Shown piece after piece: positions 13,789 through 22,694 of a stretch of 42,388 nucleotides of DNA. The stretch is taken from positions 1 to 42,388 of the IMG/VR virus record IMGVR_UViG_3300045119_000186; one strand, written 5' to 3'. Within the stretch, counting starts at the first letter, position 1; every line of letters starts with the position of its first letter. The notes beneath the pieces were generated by a model. It ran no database searches and was not told the origin of the DNA. It worked only from the letters and a program-made list of their open reading frames with translations. This DNA is from a virus. A program made the position numbers and the translations under genes.

Positions 13789-16121
13789 GGCCTGACCTCC
13801 AGCGTTTTGGTGGTCATGACATTGCCGTTGGCATCGCGTCTTGGCTGGCCAGGGTTCTTTGGATCAGGCACTGCCCAGACTTTGTAATAGGGTTTGCCGG
13901 GAGGCAGGGACTGCTCCCATTGCGCCTGATTGGCGCCGCTTAACTGGCCAGTGAAACTTGGGATGATCGGCCCCAGTTCTTTGTCCATACGTTGCTGAGC
14001 GCTCTCGGCGCCGTCAGTGTCAAGGTTATGCGCCGAACGCATAGCGCCTGGTTTTGCCGACATATCGTCGGGGATTTTGCGGTTGAAATAGTTGTTCATC
14101 CAACTGTGCTCTTGGGCAATGCGATCGTTCATGTTCATCAGCATCGCAACCGCTTTCTGCTGACCGGCCCGGGTCGAAATCAAATTAGGCAACTGTGCCT
14201 TGAAGGCGTCCCACTCGTACTCCCGCAGCGCGCCGAGGCCGGTTGGTTTCATCTCCGTCGAGATGTTTGACACCAGCCCGTTGACCAGGCGCACCGCGTC
14301 GGCTGATCGGTCGGTGAGAATGCCGGCGGTATTGAACAGCGGCGCCAGATCGGGGTGGGCATCGAGCACCGCCCCGAGCGCCCCACCGCCCTTCGGCAGA
14401 TCCTGCAGCACCGGTAGAAGCTGCGACAACCCCAGGTTCATCTGGTGCGCTTTTGTCGCCTGCGCTGCCATCGGCTTGATGGTGTTTTCCTGCGCGTATT
14501 GCGCGGATTGTTTGTCAAGCTCCTGGTGGTAGGTATTGCCAGCTTTGATGTTCTCAAGCCGCTCCGTCGCCTGTCGGTTCCTCTCGTTCTCCCCTGCCGT
14601 TTGCGCCAATTCATCGGCCTTCAGCTTCGCCGCCTGTGCGAGTTCGTCCGCCTTCAGCTTTGCCTGCTGCTGCAACGAGTTAGACTCGGTGAACAGCTTC
14701 GCCTGCTGGTCGGTGTGGTCCTTCTGGATCTGGCGCTGCGCTGTGGTCACGTTGTTGGCGGCTGTGGTGTATGCCTCCAGCGCCTTGACCCGATCGACGC
14801 CGGTTTGTGGCGCGCGCTGCAACTCCGTCGCCGCCTGCTTCTTGGCCTGCTCCAGACTATCCATCGTTGCCTGTTCGGCCGGTGTGATCTGGATCGGGTT
14901 CTGCGCCTGGAAGTCGGCAAACGTGGGAGGTGCTGCCGGGGCTGTGGAGGCCGGTGGCGGCGTCTGGCCTGGTGCTGCGGGCGCCGTCGTAGAGCCGCTG
15001 GGAGGCCCTGGAACGGCTCCTGTGGTGGCCACGTTATAGGGCGCGACCGGGGGCATATACCGCGTGACGTTGGCGACGTAGTTCGGATCGCCACCGCCGT
15101 TGTACGCCTGGAGTGCCTTCGCTTGTCCCTCGGGAGTACTCAGGTCAGCGCCTGCGGATTTGGCGCGGGCCGCCAGGTAATCCGCCCCAAAGTTGATGTT
15201 TCTTGCCGGATCACGCAGGACATCTCCATTCGACACGCCAGTCAGGCCAAAGCCTGGATCGACAGCGGTCTTCGGGTGGATCTGCATGATGCCGACTTCG
15301 CCGGCGCCGCCCGTTGCGCCGGGATTGAACCCGCTCTCTTGCCGAGCCTGGGCAATCAGCAGATCAACCGGCACGCCGGTGCGCTTCGACGCTGCCTCGA
15401 ACAGCGGCATGTATTCGGGAGGCACCGGCACATTACCGGCCGGCCCGCCCTTGCCGTAGGCGGTCAGCGGTCCGCCACCACCGACAGGCTTCCCAGCGCC
15501 GCCAGCTGTTCCTGGCACGGCCGGCGTGTTGGCGCTGAGCAGTGCATTTGGGATGTTCGAACCGGCCTCCATCCGCAGCAGCGGCAGCGCCTCCTTGAGC
15601 CGCTCCATCTGCAGCTTCTGCTGCTCCAGCTGCCAATTCTGCTGCGCGCCGAGGTAGCTGGCGACCTGCTGCTCGCTGCCAGCTTCGCTCCGGGTCGCGC
15701 CTTCAAACCCCTGCGCCAACCCGCCAAACATCGGCTTGCCCGGATAGTAGCCCGAGCCCGCCATCAGCGACGTGCCGAAATCTCCGAGTGCGCGAATGCC
15801 AGCACGCTCCCGTTGGGCCGGTGACAGTGTGTCGGTGACGCTGCCACCAGCGAGCGCCATGCCGATCCTGCCGAGCAGGCCCACGATGCCGCCTTGGGCC
15901 GGGGTGGTGTCAGGATGCACTGAGGGTAGGGGCGCCTGGAGCAGCGCAAGTTGCTGCCTGATATAGTCCTGCGCCGGATCGGCTGCTGCCGCTGGCGCGG
16001 CGCTTGGTGGTGGCGCGGCGGCGGCTGCTGTAAGTCCCCTGGCAGCCAGCGCCGCCTGGATATCCTGCGGTGAGGGGTAGTCCGGAGGCGCTGCCGTCTG
16101 GGTGTCGTCAGGTGCTGCCAT
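13779..16121 (-). CDS. Ejection protein with lytic transglycosylase domain
   Basis: This is a 780-aa protein. Residues about 235-345 hold an SLT-type lytic transglycosylase fold: YMPLFEAASKRTGVPVDLL, then ARQESGFNP with the catalytic Glu, then GEVGIMQIHPKTA, and later YLAARAKSAGADLS and LQAYNGGG. It is followed by Pro/Ala linkers and a long coiled coil (about 420-530). This is the arrangement of T7 gp16-like internal virion proteins, which open the peptidoglycan during entry. It sits next to two other ejection-type proteins. Confidence 0.85.
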   Translation of the reverse strand: MAAPDDTQTAAPPDYPSPQDIQAALAARGLTAAAAAPPPSAAPAAAADPAQDYIRQQLALLQAPLPSVHPDTTPAQGGIVGLLGRIGMALAGGSVTDTLSPAQRERAGIRALGDFGTSLMAGSGYYPGKPMFGGLAQGFEGATRSEAGSEQQVASYLGAQQNWQLEQQKLQMERLKEALPLLRMEAGSNIPNALLSANTPAVPGTAGGAGKPVGGGGPLTAYGKGGPAGNVPVPPEYMPLFEAASKRTGVPVDLLIAQARQESGFNPGATGGAGEVGIMQIHPKTAVDPGFGLTGVSNGDVLRDPARNINFGADYLAARAKSAGADLSTPEGQAKALQAYNGGGDPNYVANVTRYMPPVAPYNVATTGAVPGPPSGSTTAPAAPGQTPPPASTAPAAPPTFADFQAQNPIQITPAEQATMDSLEQAKKQAATELQRAPQTGVDRVKALEAYTTAANNVTTAQRQIQKDHTDQQAKLFTESNSLQQQAKLKADELAQAAKLKADELAQTAGENERNRQATERLENIKAGNTYHQELDKQSAQYAQENTIKPMAAQATKAHQMNLGLSQLLPVLQDLPKGGGALGAVLDAHPDLAPLFNTAGILTDRSADAVRLVNGLVSNISTEMKPTGLGALREYEWDAFKAQLPNLISTRAGQQKAVAMLMNMNDRIAQEHSWMNNYFNRKIPDDMSAKPGAMRSAHNLDTDGAESAQQRMDKELGPIIPSFTGQLSGANQAQWEQSLPPGKPYYKVWAVPDPKNPGQPRRDANGNVMTTKTLEVRPWQ

Positions 16122-16123
16122 GG

Positions 16124-16519
16124 CTACAATCCTAACAAGCCGGATGTCCGGCTGCCGCCCTGGAGATTGATCGGGCGAGCCGTGGCTGGGTTGCTGGCAT
16201 CCCGCAGCGCCTGCACCCGTGCCATCAGCATCTGGACGAGCGCGTTCATGCTGGCGGGGTTGCCGCTGTAGGCGCCCGATGCAGCCTGCCCGGCCGCTGC
16301 CTGCGCGCCTGGCGGCAGGTTGGATGCCGCTGGAGACTGTGGCTGTGCAGCGGCTGCGCTGACATCCTTCAGCCCCTGGGCGAGCTTAGAATAGTCCACA
16401 CCACCGCTGCTTCCGGTGGTGTTCCAGTTGCTCGCCGGCAGGGCGCCGCTGCCCCACGACGATGTGCCGCCGCCTCCGCTGCCGAAGAGTGCCGCATCAT
16501 CAAAACTGAAGTCACTCAT
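16124..16519 (-). CDS. 131-aa Gly/Ser/Ala-rich virion protein
   Basis: A low-complexity, Gly/Ser-rich N-terminus and an Ala/Gln-rich helical second half. It starts MSDFSFDDA, three bases after the preceding gene. It is probably a small internal virion component because it lies between two ejection-type genes. No domain is recognised. Confidence 0.6.
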   Translation of the reverse strand: MSDFSFDDAALFGSGGGGTSSWGSGALPASNWNTTGSSGGVDYSKLAQGLKDVSAAAAQPQSPAASNLPPGAQAAAGQAASGAYSGNPASMNALVQMLMARVQALRDASNPATARPINLQGGSRTSGLLGL

Positions 16520-16522
16520 CGC

Positions 16523-17668
16523 TTATATCCCCGCTGCCGCGCCGCCGATTGACGCCACCTTGCTGATCAGCCCCAGGTAGCTGCCGATCTGATCGACTGT
16601 GGACGGCGTCGTGGTGCCCGTCGTGGTGCCGGATGTCTGCCCGGTCCCCGTCGTGGATCCCGTGGTGCCGTAGGGCACGCCGCTGACGGCGGAAAGCAGC
16701 AGATCGAGGTTCTGGATCGGTTGCTGTTGCTGCGCGTAGTAATTACCCGCCTGGCTATTCAGCAGCGCCTGTTGCTGGCTCTGCTGCAAGCCGCCGATGC
16801 CGAGCAGGTTCTGCAGATACTGCTGCGGCAGTCCCGAGCCGGTGGAGAGCGCGTTGTTGAGGTCGGTCTGCCCGTAGCCCGCCAGCGTGCTGCCGGCGTT
16901 GCCATACATCGACGCCAGGCTGCTCGCCGCGCCCTCCGACAGGTTCTGCCGGGTATTGGCGAGGTTGCCCGCCTGGGTCAGCGCCTGGCCGTAGCCGGTA
17001 TTCAGCAGGTTGCCGAGGACGTTTTGCTCGTTGAGCGCGCCCTGTGCCTGCGCCATGCCCTCCATGACGCCCTGGCGCGAGCCGCCGAATGCACCCGCTT
17101 GATTTGCGTTGGCGCCGACCGTTTGCAGGTTCTGTTGCAGCGCCTGGCGCCCCAGCGCCAGCGTCGGATCGATCACCGCCTGCTGGTATGGCGACATCAT
17201 CGATTGCGCGTCCTGTGCGACGCCTTGCGCGCTGGCCGGTCCCTGCCCCGCCCATCCCCCGAGCAGTCCCTGCGCCTGCTGCAGGCCGCCCTGTATATAC
17301 TGTTGTTGCTGCGGCAGCGCCATGCCGCTGATCGCGCTGTAGATGTTGCCGGTGGTGCCGCCGATCTGCTGCGCCATCCCAATATCGTCGGTGCCCAGGC
17401 CGGTCTTGAACCCCTGCTGCTGGCCCTGCGACAGATCGGCCACCTGTTGCCCGCCGTAGGGCGTGAACAGGTTGGGGTCTTGCGACAGCGTCTGTGCGGT
17501 GCCGACGGCCTGCTGTGCCGCGCCGGTCAGCCACGGCGGGAGTTGCGTTGACGACGTACCCGATGTGTTGCTGGTGCCTTGCTGTGTGGTCTGCTGGCTA
17601 CCGTTCTTGTTCTTGTAGACGCCACCGAATGCTAGGTGGTCCGGTTGGCCGGCTTCGTTGAATCTCAT
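16523..17668 (-). CDS. Gln/Gly/Asn-rich ejection-type virion protein
   Basis: A 381-aa protein very rich in Gln, Gly, Ala and Asn. It has a Thr/Gly/Ser repeat tract near the C-terminus (about 325-350) and a hydrophobic end. Repeating helical segments such as QQQGFKTGLG and NLLNTGYGQALTQAGNLAN recall podovirus proteins of this position that are internal virion or needle-associated. A long antisense frame over the gene is a composition artefact. The role is inferred from neighbours. Confidence 0.65.
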   Translation of the reverse strand: MRFNEAGQPDHLAFGGVYKNKNGSQQTTQQGTSNTSGTSSTQLPPWLTGAAQQAVGTAQTLSQDPNLFTPYGGQQVADLSQGQQQGFKTGLGTDDIGMAQQIGGTTGNIYSAISGMALPQQQQYIQGGLQQAQGLLGGWAGQGPASAQGVAQDAQSMMSPYQQAVIDPTLALGRQALQQNLQTVGANANQAGAFGGSRQGVMEGMAQAQGALNEQNVLGNLLNTGYGQALTQAGNLANTRQNLSEGAASSLASMYGNAGSTLAGYGQTDLNNALSTGSGLPQQYLQNLLGIGGLQQSQQQALLNSQAGNYYAQQQQPIQNLDLLLSAVSGVPYGTTGSTTGTGQTSGTTTGTTTPSTVDQIGSYLGLISKVASIGGAAAGI

Positions 17669-17669
17669 G

Positions 17670-18152
17670 TCAGCCTCGTTTCATGACGGCGCGGCGGAAC
17701 AGCGCGGCCAGCGGCGATGTCACCACGACCCGGCCGCCAGGGACGGCACGAGCCGCAGCCCGCGCAGCAGCAGGAACACCGCCGGGGCTTGCAACACTCT
17801 CATGTGCCACCGCCCCCGATGGCGTGCGCCCCTGCACGACACGCGGGGCACCTGACGCAATCGCCTGCCGCTTGCTCTCGGGGTAGCCGAGCTGCTTCGC
17901 CAGATGCCCATCGGTCACCGTGCGCGCCTTGGCGAACTGCTTGGCCTGCGCCGGCGAGTTGGTCACCAGCGTGCCCTCGGGGCGTGTGGCCTTTACCAGT
18001 CCCGGCGGGAGCGTGCGCGGCACCTTGGTGCCTTTGGCCATGAAAGCTGAGGTCTTGGGACTGCGCGGGTCCGCGACTGCGCCGATCTGCGCCGCCACAT
18101 CGGCCACCGGTTCCGGCAGCGTGCCCAGCAGGCCTTGCGGCTTACGTGCCAT
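17670..18152 (-). CDS. 160-aa basic virion-associated protein
   Basis: It starts MARKPQGLL at 18152, overlapping the upstream gene by eleven bases; a longer frame from 18320 would overlap that gene far more. It is rich in Lys, Arg, Pro and Ala, with a basic end (LFRRAVMKRG). The composition suggests nucleic-acid contact or an internal virion role. No family is recognised. Confidence 0.6.
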   Translation of the reverse strand: MARKPQGLLGTLPEPVADVAAQIGAVADPRSPKTSAFMAKGTKVPRTLPPGLVKATRPEGTLVTNSPAQAKQFAKARTVTDGHLAKQLGYPESKRQAIASGAPRVVQGRTPSGAVAHESVASPGGVPAAARAAARAVPGGRVVVTSPLAALFRRAVMKRG

Positions 18153-18522
18153 CGGGAGCCACCAGCGGCTTGTAGAACGTCGGAAAATGCGGTCGCCACC
18201 CAGAGGCATAGGCAACTCTGCCCCAACCCTTACGGCCCATCGCGGTGGCAGCGATGCAGCCCTGCTCGCGTGCCCAGGCGTCGATGGTCGGCTCAAGCGC
18301 CAGACAGTCGTGCAGCTCACCCGCGATCAGCCAATAATACACCGACTTGCCAAGCGGGAATGACTGTATCTCAGCAATGATAACGCCGCCGTCATTCTCG
18401 AATAGAAAAGCCTCACCGGCCTTGAGCATGCGCACTACGTCGTCCATGCGGTGCGTGGCGTGGCCACCGCAGTCCAGCGCCTTCTGCAGCCGATGGGCCT
18501 TTTCACCACCAGTGAGGCTCAT
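18142..18522 (-). CDS. GNAT-like phage protein
   Basis: This is a 126-aa protein. The order of strands and helices (DDVVRMLKAGEAFLFENDG, then GVIIAEIQSF, then YYWLIAGELHDCL, then EQGCIAATAMGRKGWGRV) resembles the GNAT-like family encoded between tail and ejection genes in many podoviruses. The canonical acetyl-CoA-binding R/Q-x-x-G-x-G/A signature is not obvious, so catalysis is doubtful. A structural or assembly job is as likely. Confidence 0.6.
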   Translation of the reverse strand: MSLTGGEKAHRLQKALDCGGHATHRMDDVVRMLKAGEAFLFENDGGVIIAEIQSFPLGKSVYYWLIAGELHDCLALEPTIDAWAREQGCIAATAMGRKGWGRVAYASGWRPHFPTFYKPLVAPDGT

Positions 18523-18743
18523 GGCCGGGGCACCGCTACAATGCTCAGTGCCCCGGTATTATCCACGCTCAGCTTCCATGTGGTGCCATCCGGCGAACTC
18601 AATCCAATCATCGGGAACACTGACGCACCGTTGGCGTCAGCCTTGCGGTTGAGTGCGTCCGCGACTTGCGCCAGCCGCTGGTTGATGTCGCCCGAGAGCG
18701 GGGCAACGAACGGCGCTGCTGGATGTCTGAGATGTGCGACCAT
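18519..18743 (-). CDS. 74-aa small virion-region protein
   Basis: A short protein with a helical middle (INQRLAQVADALNRKAD) and a beta-rich end (TWKLSVDNTGALSIV). It overlaps the GNAT-like gene by four bases and abuts the tail protein gene. It may be a small tail or head accessory. No known family is recognised. Confidence 0.6.
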   Translation of the reverse strand: MVAHLRHPAAPFVAPLSGDINQRLAQVADALNRKADANGASVFPMIGLSSPDGTTWKLSVDNTGALSIVAVPRP

Positions 18744-20342
18744 CTAGCGTTTCCCCGCCTTGGCTAGATCAATCCGCGTGCGGCCGACCGAGAACGGCGC
18801 ATCGGCCGTCGCCTCAAGCCGCATCCGAATACTGCGCCCGGACACCCGCGTATCCATCAGCCCATCATGCACGCCGGTGTACAGCCCGGTATCGGTCTCG
18901 GCGCTATCCCAAGGCTGTTCGCGGGCGAAAAATCTGAACCCGAAGTTAGGCGCTAGAACAGGATCGGTCGTACTGTCAAATACGAGTTGTTTTACATGAA
19001 ACCGGATATCCCCCTCGCCCTGGTTGATGGAGCCGCTTTCCACGAACACCTCGCCGGCACTGGCGCGTGGTGCCCCGTTGTCGGTCCAGCCGGTCTCGTG
19101 CTGATAGAGCGCGCCGCCCGTGCCACCGGGGCCGAGGCCGCCAAGGATCGGGTAGTCCAGCGTGCCGATGCGATCGCCCGCGGTGCGTGCGCGCCGACCC
19201 AGCAGCCAGTAGCCCGCCACCGAACCGGCCTGGCCTGAATAGACGCCCGGCAATACGCCCGAGTAGTTCATGGCGATGTAGCGGTTGCACTCGCCGGACG
19301 AGTTCTCATCCGGCCAGTCCCACCAGATCTCCGCGAACTGTGGGTTGGCGGAACCGAACAAGCGGCCGATCGAGCCAGGATTAAGGACGCTGAAAAACCA
19401 GTTCTTCACATCGCAGCCCAGCACCTGCACGTTGCCGTTGTAGAGCCAGAAATTTTGCAGGCTCATCCAGGCGACAAAGCCGCCAGCGCCGGCCACCGCA
19501 CGCGGCGAGATCGGCCCGCAACCGGCAGCGATCTGGGTGATGCCATAGGCGTATGGCGGCCCGACATAGGTCATCAGATGCACGTCGTTGGTGGTGAACA
19601 GCAGAATGCCCGACGAGACTTTGCAGGCGGTCAAAGCGTGCGCGTTGGTGACGAGTTGCTTGGAGCCGGCGAGGTTGGTCACGTCCGGCGTCCAGACCGT
19701 CATGTCCTCCTGGTCCGACCAGGCGATAGCGCGCGGGTCGCCGCCGGCGCCATACAACACGACCTGGCGCTGATCGGTGACGATTACGCCGCGGTTGCCG
19801 GTGGGCGCATTCAACACCTGCGTGGCATGCACGGTCGGTGTCGTGGGGTTCCACGAATAGAGATGCCCATCTTGGGTCGGCACCACGACCAACAACTGCC
19901 CGAACGTGTCCATCGACCACCAGTCGGTGATGTGGCCGAGGATGCCGGGAGGGCCGATAGGCGAACCAGACGGACTGCTGATGCCGTAGAGGCCGTCGCC
20001 ATAGAACCCGAGGCCGTAGCCTGATGGATAGCCAGGCGGCAGGATCGGCGGGGCACCGGTCGGGGTGATGTCGTAGTTGGTCCCGGTATCGAAGCAATAC
20101 GCATAGAGGTGCGTATCGGTGCCGTAGGCAGCCCAGCGCTGGTAGCTGTTATCGTGCCAGGTGAGGACATCACGCGGGGTGTCGGATACCTCGGTGCCCT
20201 GCAGCAGAGCATTGCCGCCCACGGGCGTCAGCACGCCGCCACGCCAGCGCACATTATTGCTGTCAAACCAGTGCCCCGATGTCGCCTCGGAGGTTGACTG
20301 CCTCACGATGCCGGGCGGTGGTGACTGGGTGAGTCTAGGCAC
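18744..20342 (-). CDS. Tail nozzle/hub protein, beta-propeller-like
   Basis: This is a 532-aa protein. The start MPRLTQSPPPGIVRQSTSE, followed by NNVRWRGGVLTPVGG, and repeated Trp/Tyr/Gly-rich blade-like units (for example HITDWWSMDTFGQLLVVVPT and AIAWSDQEDMTVW) recall podovirus tail nozzle and P22 gp10-type proteins built on beta propellers. Position between fibre genes and ejection genes agrees. The exact family cannot be fixed by eye. Confidence 0.65.
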   Translation of the reverse strand: MPRLTQSPPPGIVRQSTSEATSGHWFDSNNVRWRGGVLTPVGGNALLQGTEVSDTPRDVLTWHDNSYQRWAAYGTDTHLYAYCFDTGTNYDITPTGAPPILPPGYPSGYGLGFYGDGLYGISSPSGSPIGPPGILGHITDWWSMDTFGQLLVVVPTQDGHLYSWNPTTPTVHATQVLNAPTGNRGVIVTDQRQVVLYGAGGDPRAIAWSDQEDMTVWTPDVTNLAGSKQLVTNAHALTACKVSSGILLFTTNDVHLMTYVGPPYAYGITQIAAGCGPISPRAVAGAGGFVAWMSLQNFWLYNGNVQVLGCDVKNWFFSVLNPGSIGRLFGSANPQFAEIWWDWPDENSSGECNRYIAMNYSGVLPGVYSGQAGSVAGYWLLGRRARTAGDRIGTLDYPILGGLGPGGTGGALYQHETGWTDNGAPRASAGEVFVESGSINQGEGDIRFHVKQLVFDSTTDPVLAPNFGFRFFAREQPWDSAETDTGLYTGVHDGLMDTRVSGRSIRMRLEATADAPFSVGRTRIDLAKAGKR

Positions 20343-21546
20343 CCTGCAGCTCCAGGGACGCCACGCGCTCCGTGAGTTCCTTCACGGCGTTGACCAGTGC
20401 CGCGATTATGGCGGTGGTGGTGAGCGCCAGCGAGGGCTCGGCGCTATTCTCGCCGCCGCTGCCATCGTGCAGTTCCATGCCGATTGCCTGGACGGCTTCC
20501 GGGATGACCTCGGCCACCTCCTGCGCAACAAACCCAATTTCGGACTTGGGAGGCCGTGGGTCGGCATCACGCCGAATGCGCTGAAAGCTGACGGGGCGCA
20601 GGCGCAGAACAGCATCCAACCCCAGGGCCGAGTCCTCGATGGATGACTTGCTGCGGGCGTCGGAAATATCGGCGTAGGGACCATGGCCACCGATCTGACC
20701 GAGGTTGTTGAAGAACAGCAGATCGGAGGTGCGGGCGACGATGAAGTTGCCAGCCGTCGTCACGTATTGCAGCGTGCCGTTGGCGCTGCTCCAGTCGAGA
20801 TACCACGATGTCGAGAACTGAAACGCGACACCGGAACCGCCGTTTCCCATGTAGGTGAGGCCGTTTCGTGCGAGGACATTGCCCGCGGCCTGCACCGTGG
20901 TGCCAGCAAACAGGACCCCGCGAACTGAGCAATCGCCATTTCCCAACACCGTAAAGTTGGTCGTGCCATTCTCAACGAACCGCCAGTCGGCGTCGCTGCC
21001 CCGCCCGAGGTAATAATTGCTGGTATTTCCGACGTAGAAGAAACCACTAGCACTGTTGAAGCTGGCGCCGCCCACCTGGCCGCTGAAGGCAGCACTCGGG
21101 GCGGACACGGCGCCGCCGACATTGAGCGCCTGCGCGATGGTGACATTGCCAGTAGCGCGATTGATAGCGAGCGGCGTGCCGAGGAAGTTACCGCCGTCGT
21201 CGTAGCGACTGAGAGTACAGTTTGACCCGGCGTTGCTGCCGCCTTCGGCGGTGGCGTCTGCCAGGTCCAGAATCCAGCGCAGCGTCGATGCTCTCTCCGC
21301 CACGACCTGGTCGGCGAAAGTGCCGGCCGGCTTGTTCAGGACAAGCTGCGCGTAACTAGCCGGCGGGTTGATGCTGATGCTGCCACCCAAGGAGCCGCCG
21401 CCCAGCGTCAGATAGCCTGACGCAAGCCCGTGGATCACGCTGTCGGCCGCGACCCAATTGGCGTTCAGCTTGCCACCCCAGGTGTCTTGCGAGGCGCCAA
21501 CTGTTGGTAGATCGAAACCATAGTTGGGGGTGGTGGTGTCGCTCAT
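20335..21546 (-). CDS. Tail fibre with C-terminal S74-type chaperone domain
   Basis: This is a 403-aa protein. The N-terminus (NYGFDLPTVGASQDTWGGKL) is the fibre-anchoring module shared with two other proteins in this window. A beta-rich shaft fills the middle. The C-terminal 110 residues match the intramolecular chaperone family (peptidase S74): SDARSKSSIEDSALGLD with the conserved Ser and Lys, then FVAQEVAEVIPEAV and a C-terminal coiled coil. Such domains trimerise the fibre and then cut themselves off. A homing endonuclease cassette starts just upstream. Confidence 0.85.
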   Translation of the reverse strand: MSDTTTPNYGFDLPTVGASQDTWGGKLNANWVAADSVIHGLASGYLTLGGGSLGGSISINPPASYAQLVLNKPAGTFADQVVAERASTLRWILDLADATAEGGSNAGSNCTLSRYDDGGNFLGTPLAINRATGNVTIAQALNVGGAVSAPSAAFSGQVGGASFNSASGFFYVGNTSNYYLGRGSDADWRFVENGTTNFTVLGNGDCSVRGVLFAGTTVQAAGNVLARNGLTYMGNGGSGVAFQFSTSWYLDWSSANGTLQYVTTAGNFIVARTSDLLFFNNLGQIGGHGPYADISDARSKSSIEDSALGLDAVLRLRPVSFQRIRRDADPRPPKSEIGFVAQEVAEVIPEAVQAIGMELHDGSGGENSAEPSLALTTTAIIAALVNAVKELTERVASLELQGA

Positions 21547-21647
21547 GACAGCGCTGCGCTCCGTCCGCTATAGTGCGGGACGACAGAGGTGTAGCGAGCA
21601 CCACTGCCGCCCCTAACCCCGAACCTTTGCGAGAAGGATCGAAGCTG
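21545..21647 (+). promoter_or_regulatory. Leader and promoter of endonuclease cassette 1
   Basis: ATGACA (21545-21550) and TATAGT (21569-21574) with an 18-bp spacer form a good promoter. A CCGC/GCGG hairpin overlaps the -10. CGAACCT (21620-21626) pairs with AGGATCG (21635-21641), covering the AGGA ribosome-binding site just before the ATG at 21648. The same hairpin precedes the endonucleases at 29575 and 41646. Confidence 0.65.
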
Positions 21648-22148
21648 ATGCCAGATACCCCATACCGTTACCGGCCGCACCTGAGTGCCTATATCAGGGA
21701 GTGGAAGGCTAAACAGCCGAAGGCTCCTCGCGTTCCTAAAACGGTCGAGGAAACTCGCGCCAAGAAAACCGCGTATATGCAGAAATATCGAGCCTCGAAT
21801 AGGGGCAAGATCAACGAGGCCCAGCGCGCAGGCTATGCTGCGAGAGGCAAACATACTTATGCGCACAAGACACGTAATAAGCTCACGAAGCACAACCATG
21901 TCCGCAACCTTGAACTGCTGGCAGCCAGACCAAAACCGGACTGCTGCGATGTATGTGGAGGAAATCGCGGCATGATCGTGTTTGATCACTGTCACCGGAC
22001 CAATCACTTCCGTGGATGGCTGTGCAATGGCTGCAATCGCGCGCTCGGTTTCGTCGATGACGATCCCCAACGCCTTAGAATGCTGGCGGCCTACCTGGAT
22101 CGGACAAAGAATGGCCAAGGTGCTCAATTCAACATCCCCGGCCTCTAA
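21648..22148 (+). CDS. Homing endonuclease, endonuclease VII type (cassette 1)
   Basis: This is a 166-aa protein. A basic N-terminal region (about 1-80) is followed by the endonuclease VII-type His-Me finger: CDVCGG, then MIVFDHCHRTNHFRGWLC and NGCNRALG. The two CxxC pairs bind zinc and the D-H-C-H segment is the active site. It lies on the plus strand among minus-strand tail genes and ends overlapping the convergent gene at 22145. Its position and orientation mark it as a mobile cassette. It shares a leader with two other endonuclease genes, and its nuclease domain resembles that of the 29575 protein. Confidence 0.85.
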   Translation: MPDTPYRYRPHLSAYIREWKAKQPKAPRVPKTVEETRAKKTAYMQKYRASNRGKINEAQRAGYAARGKHTYAHKTRNKLTKHNHVRNLELLAARPKPDCCDVCGGNRGMIVFDHCHRTNHFRGWLCNGCNRALGFVDDDPQRLRMLAAYLDRTKNGQGAQFNIPGL

Positions 22149-22468
22149 CGTATCCCAGCCGGCGGCTTTCCGGGCCATGGGATGGGGGGCGTGAGCGCGG
22201 TCTCAACGGGATCGTCAGCAGTGGAAATCTTGTAGGTGGCGCCCGCATCGAATGGCATCAGGATCAGCCAGCCGAGGGGGCCGAGGCCACGCCGACGCCC
22301 CTGCCATCCGACCAGGCGCAGATAATCCTGCCGGTTACCTTCCGACAGCACGCCTTTGGTGCGCGTTGGCTGCTTGGCGTCGAGCACATAATAGGGCTTG
22401 CCATCGCACGCCACCCATTGCGGGTTGGGCTGCGCGGTGTTGGACATCGAGCCTGCGAAGGTCGCCAT
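22145..22468 (-). CDS. 107-aa fibre-region protein
   Basis: A compact protein beginning MATFAGSMSN with an AGGAG ribosome-binding site. Segments such as PQWVACDGKPYYVLDA and RQDYLRLVGWQGRRRG suggest a small beta-rich fold with basic loops. It lies in the tail fibre cluster and ends at the endonuclease cassette. No family is recognised. Confidence 0.6.
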   Translation of the reverse strand: MATFAGSMSNTAQPNPQWVACDGKPYYVLDAKQPTRTKGVLSEGNRQDYLRLVGWQGRRRGLGPLGWLILMPFDAGATYKISTADDPVETALTPPIPWPGKPPAGIR

Positions 22469-22477
22469 CGTTGTCTC

Positions 22478-22693
22478 CTATGCTCCGTCTGGTATGACGC
22501 GCTCTGTCTGCATGTCCCACTGCGGCTGTGGCTGCGCCTGCTGCTGCAACTGCTGCCCCATGCTATCGATGATCGGTGCCGAGACCTCGTATGGCAGTGG
22601 ATGCTTTCGCAGCACGAACATCACCACGTTCCACTGCTCTGCGGTGAGCGTGGCGGAGAGTTGGCGCGAAGGTTCGATCGGCTGCATGTCCAT
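22478..22693 (-). CDS. 71-aa hypothetical protein
   Basis: It starts MDMQPIEP one base after the stop of the upstream fibre gene. A helical core (SATLTAEQWNVVMFVLRKH) is followed by IDSMGQQLQQQ and a Gln/Pro-rich tail. Similar small helical proteins follow fibre genes in phages. A longer frame from 23101 is antisense-like and rejected. The function is unknown. Confidence 0.6.
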   Translation of the reverse strand: MDMQPIEPSRQLSATLTAEQWNVVMFVLRKHPLPYEVSAPIIDSMGQQLQQQAQPQPQWDMQTERVIPDGA

Positions 22694-22694
22694 G

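Noticed and set aside
14445-15824. 459-aa plus-strand frame over the transglycosylase gene
   Set aside because: Antisense shadow. The minus-strand frame carries the SLT motifs and normal composition.
16721-17551. Long open frames antisense to the Gln/Gly-rich ejection protein
   Set aside because: They arise from the GC-rich, repetitive codons of the real gene; they lack ribosome-binding sites and have unnatural Arg/Ala composition.
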